A stretch of DNA of 7,331 nt from Deltaproteobacteria bacterium (lineage in GTDB: Bacteria > Myxococcota_A > UBA9160 > SMWR01). Below, one piece after another: positions 6,306-7,331 of this stretch. Below the pieces are notes generated by a model, which was not told where the DNA came from, searched no databases, and saw nothing but the letters and a program-made list of their open reading frames with translations. The position numbers and the translations under genes were made by a program. The stretch spans positions 1 to 7,331 of the forward strand of contig JAJDAM010000895.1 in assembly GCA_029261905.1 (NCBI GenBank), in the 5' to 3' direction. How positions within the stretch are numbered: position 1 is the first letter of the stretch; each line of letters starts with the position of its first letter.

Positions 6306-7220
6306 CTATGAGCCGATTAGCAGCTCGGGATTCAGGGTTTCGATCATCCGACGAATCCCATCGCGCCAGTGGACCTGCGTCTTGCCGACATGGGCCTCGA
6401 GGCGGCTGACATCGACCGGAAGCGCGGCGATGGTTTGTTCTGTCGGATTGAACCTGGGCTCGAAGCCCGTGAGCTCACCGATATACGCACACCACTGCTC
6501 GATGCTGACGATCTCCGAGCCACCCCAGTTGAGCGTCGTCGCGGGGACGCTGGCGATTTCCAGCAGCTTCGGAATCTGCGCCGTGTAGTCGTCTTCGTGG
6601 ATCGGGCTGTAGTCGCTGGGAGCATCGATGTGAACCGGAATGGGATGGCCAGCCTTCATCATCATCAGGTGATACCAGGGCCAGCCGCCATTGTTTCCGT
6701 ACGGAACACTGAACCGGGCAATCGTGGTCGGCAGGTTCCACTGCTTCGCCCCGAAGCGGGCCATCACCTCTGCGGCAATCTTCGAAAGGCTGTAGGTCGG
6801 CATCATCACGCGGTGGTTGTCGCCAAGCGGATCGGTCTCTCGCACGGGCTGGTGGCCGGCTCCTTGATAGACGGCTGCCGAAGAGCTGTGCAGGAATGCC
6901 TTCGCGTCGCGGCAGTGGGCCATCAAACGTCCGACGCTCTCGGCGTTCGCCGACAGATCGTAATCGAAGTCGGCGTTCGGGCTCTTCGCGACCGCAAAGT
7001 TCAACACATAGTCGACGTCTGCGGGAACCGAGTCCAATCGTTCCGACAGATCGGCTCGAACGCACGTGACCCCGAGCGCCTCGATTCGCTCACGATCTTC
7101 CGCCTTCCGGAATCGCGCGAGCCCGAAAACCTCGTTTTTCTTGGCCAGTTCTCGTGCCACCGGCAGCGCGACCTGACTCGTCACCCCCGTGATCAGAATT
7201 CTGTTGTCTTCGAGCACCAC
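6306..7220 (-). CDS. NAD(P)-dependent epimerase/dehydratase family protein (extended SDR)
   Basis: 304 residues starting at GTG 7220-7218, preceded by Shine-Dalgarno-like AAGGAG/AAGGGA, and ending at TAG 6308-6306. The N-terminus RILITGVTSQVALPVA is the first strand and nucleotide-binding turn of a Rossmann fold. An Arg-rich end of the second strand (LARFRK, 35-39 region) hints at NADP(H) preference. The acidic D57 after strand three, the FLHSSSAAVY strand with the catalytic serine (112-114 region), YSLSK (Y143, K147) and the substrate loop after SVPYGN (171-176) define an extended SDR. Members act as sugar-nucleotide epimerases, dehydratases or reductases; the substrate cannot be named from this sequence. 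The glycine motif is unusual (TGVTSQVA rather than TGxxGxxG). It is convergent with the arsC-like gene, so it is transcribed independently. Confidence 0.88.
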   Translation of the reverse strand: MVLEDNRILITGVTSQVALPVARELAKKNEVFGLARFRKAEDRERIEALGVTCVRADLSERLDSVPADVDYVLNFAVAKSPNADFDYDLSANAESVGRLMAHCRDAKAFLHSSSAAVYQGAGHQPVRETDPLGDNHRVMMPTYSLSKIAAEVMARFGAKQWNLPTTIARFSVPYGNNGGWPWYHLMMMKAGHPIPVHIDAPSDYSPIHEDDYTAQIPKLLEIASVPATTLNWGGSEIVSIEQWCAYIGELTGFEPRFNPTEQTIAALPVDVSRLEAHVGKTQVHWRDGIRRMIETLNPELLIGS

Positions 7221-7224
7221 CGTG

Positions 7225-7236
7225 TCCCTTCTCCTT
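7225..7236 (-). promoter_or_regulatory. Ribosome binding region of the SDR gene
   Basis: On the - strand AAGGAG (7236-7231) lies 10 nt, and AAGGGA (7230-7225) 4 nt, before GTG at 7220. Together they support this GTG, or the adjacent GTG at 7217, as the start. No convincing promoter was seen in the remaining bases up to 7331. Confidence 0.6.
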
Positions 7237-7331
7237 CAACGTCACTCGGGACAGACTACACGGTCCGACCGGTTCGACCCTCCACCTGCCGAGCCGGATC
7301 GGGCGGGGACGCGGTAATCGGACCCTCGGGG

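Noticed and set aside
4932..6311. 459-codon + strand open frame covering the phosphatase and arsC-like genes
   Set aside because: It is in another frame from both genes, with Arg/Ser/Thr-rich random-looking composition and no domain. It is a by-product of high GC content.

Overview
This 7.3 kb window is dense, GC-rich, strongly G/C-ending-codon DNA. It carries four genes on the + strand followed by one convergent gene on the - strand. It has no rRNA, tRNA, CRISPR array, transposase or phage gene. The gene mix (a TMTC-like membrane glycosyltransferase with TPRs, a stand-alone histidine phosphatase, an apparent selenoprotein, weakly conserved promoters) fits a chromosome of a Myxococcota/deltaproteobacteria-like environmental lineage. 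That assignment rests on sequence character only and is tentative.

Layout: (1) positions 1-3078 hold the 3' part of one very long gene that joins the C-terminal part of a type IA topoisomerase (topoisomerase III, TopB-like) to a complete RecQ helicase with Zn/RQC and HRDC regions; its 5' end lies outside the window. (2) 3128-5002 encodes a polytopic membrane protein of the TMTC/GT39-like family with a C-terminal TPR tail. (3) 5068-5823 encodes a histidine phosphatase (phosphoglycerate mutase-like fold). (4) 5909-6259 encodes a small ArsC/YfgD-type arsenate reductase family protein with an in-frame TGA exactly at the catalytic cysteine (codon 12), best read as selenocysteine. An ordinary gene caller will miss or truncate it. 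(5) 6306-7220, on the - strand, encodes an extended SDR (NAD(P)-dependent epimerase/dehydratase family).

The two observations most worth attention are the topoisomerase III-RecQ single-chain fusion and the selenocysteine-type ArsC. The fusion is a one-polypeptide counterpart of the RecQ/Top3 partnership that dissolves double Holliday junctions. In the ArsC, a strong Shine-Dalgarno, the TGA at the nucleophile position, all three conserved arginines (R60, R94, R107), an uninterrupted downstream frame and a hairpin just after the TGA all agree. The genes do not form an obvious single pathway: the neighbourhood looks like ordinary chromosome with short intergenic gaps (49, 65, 85 and 46 nt).
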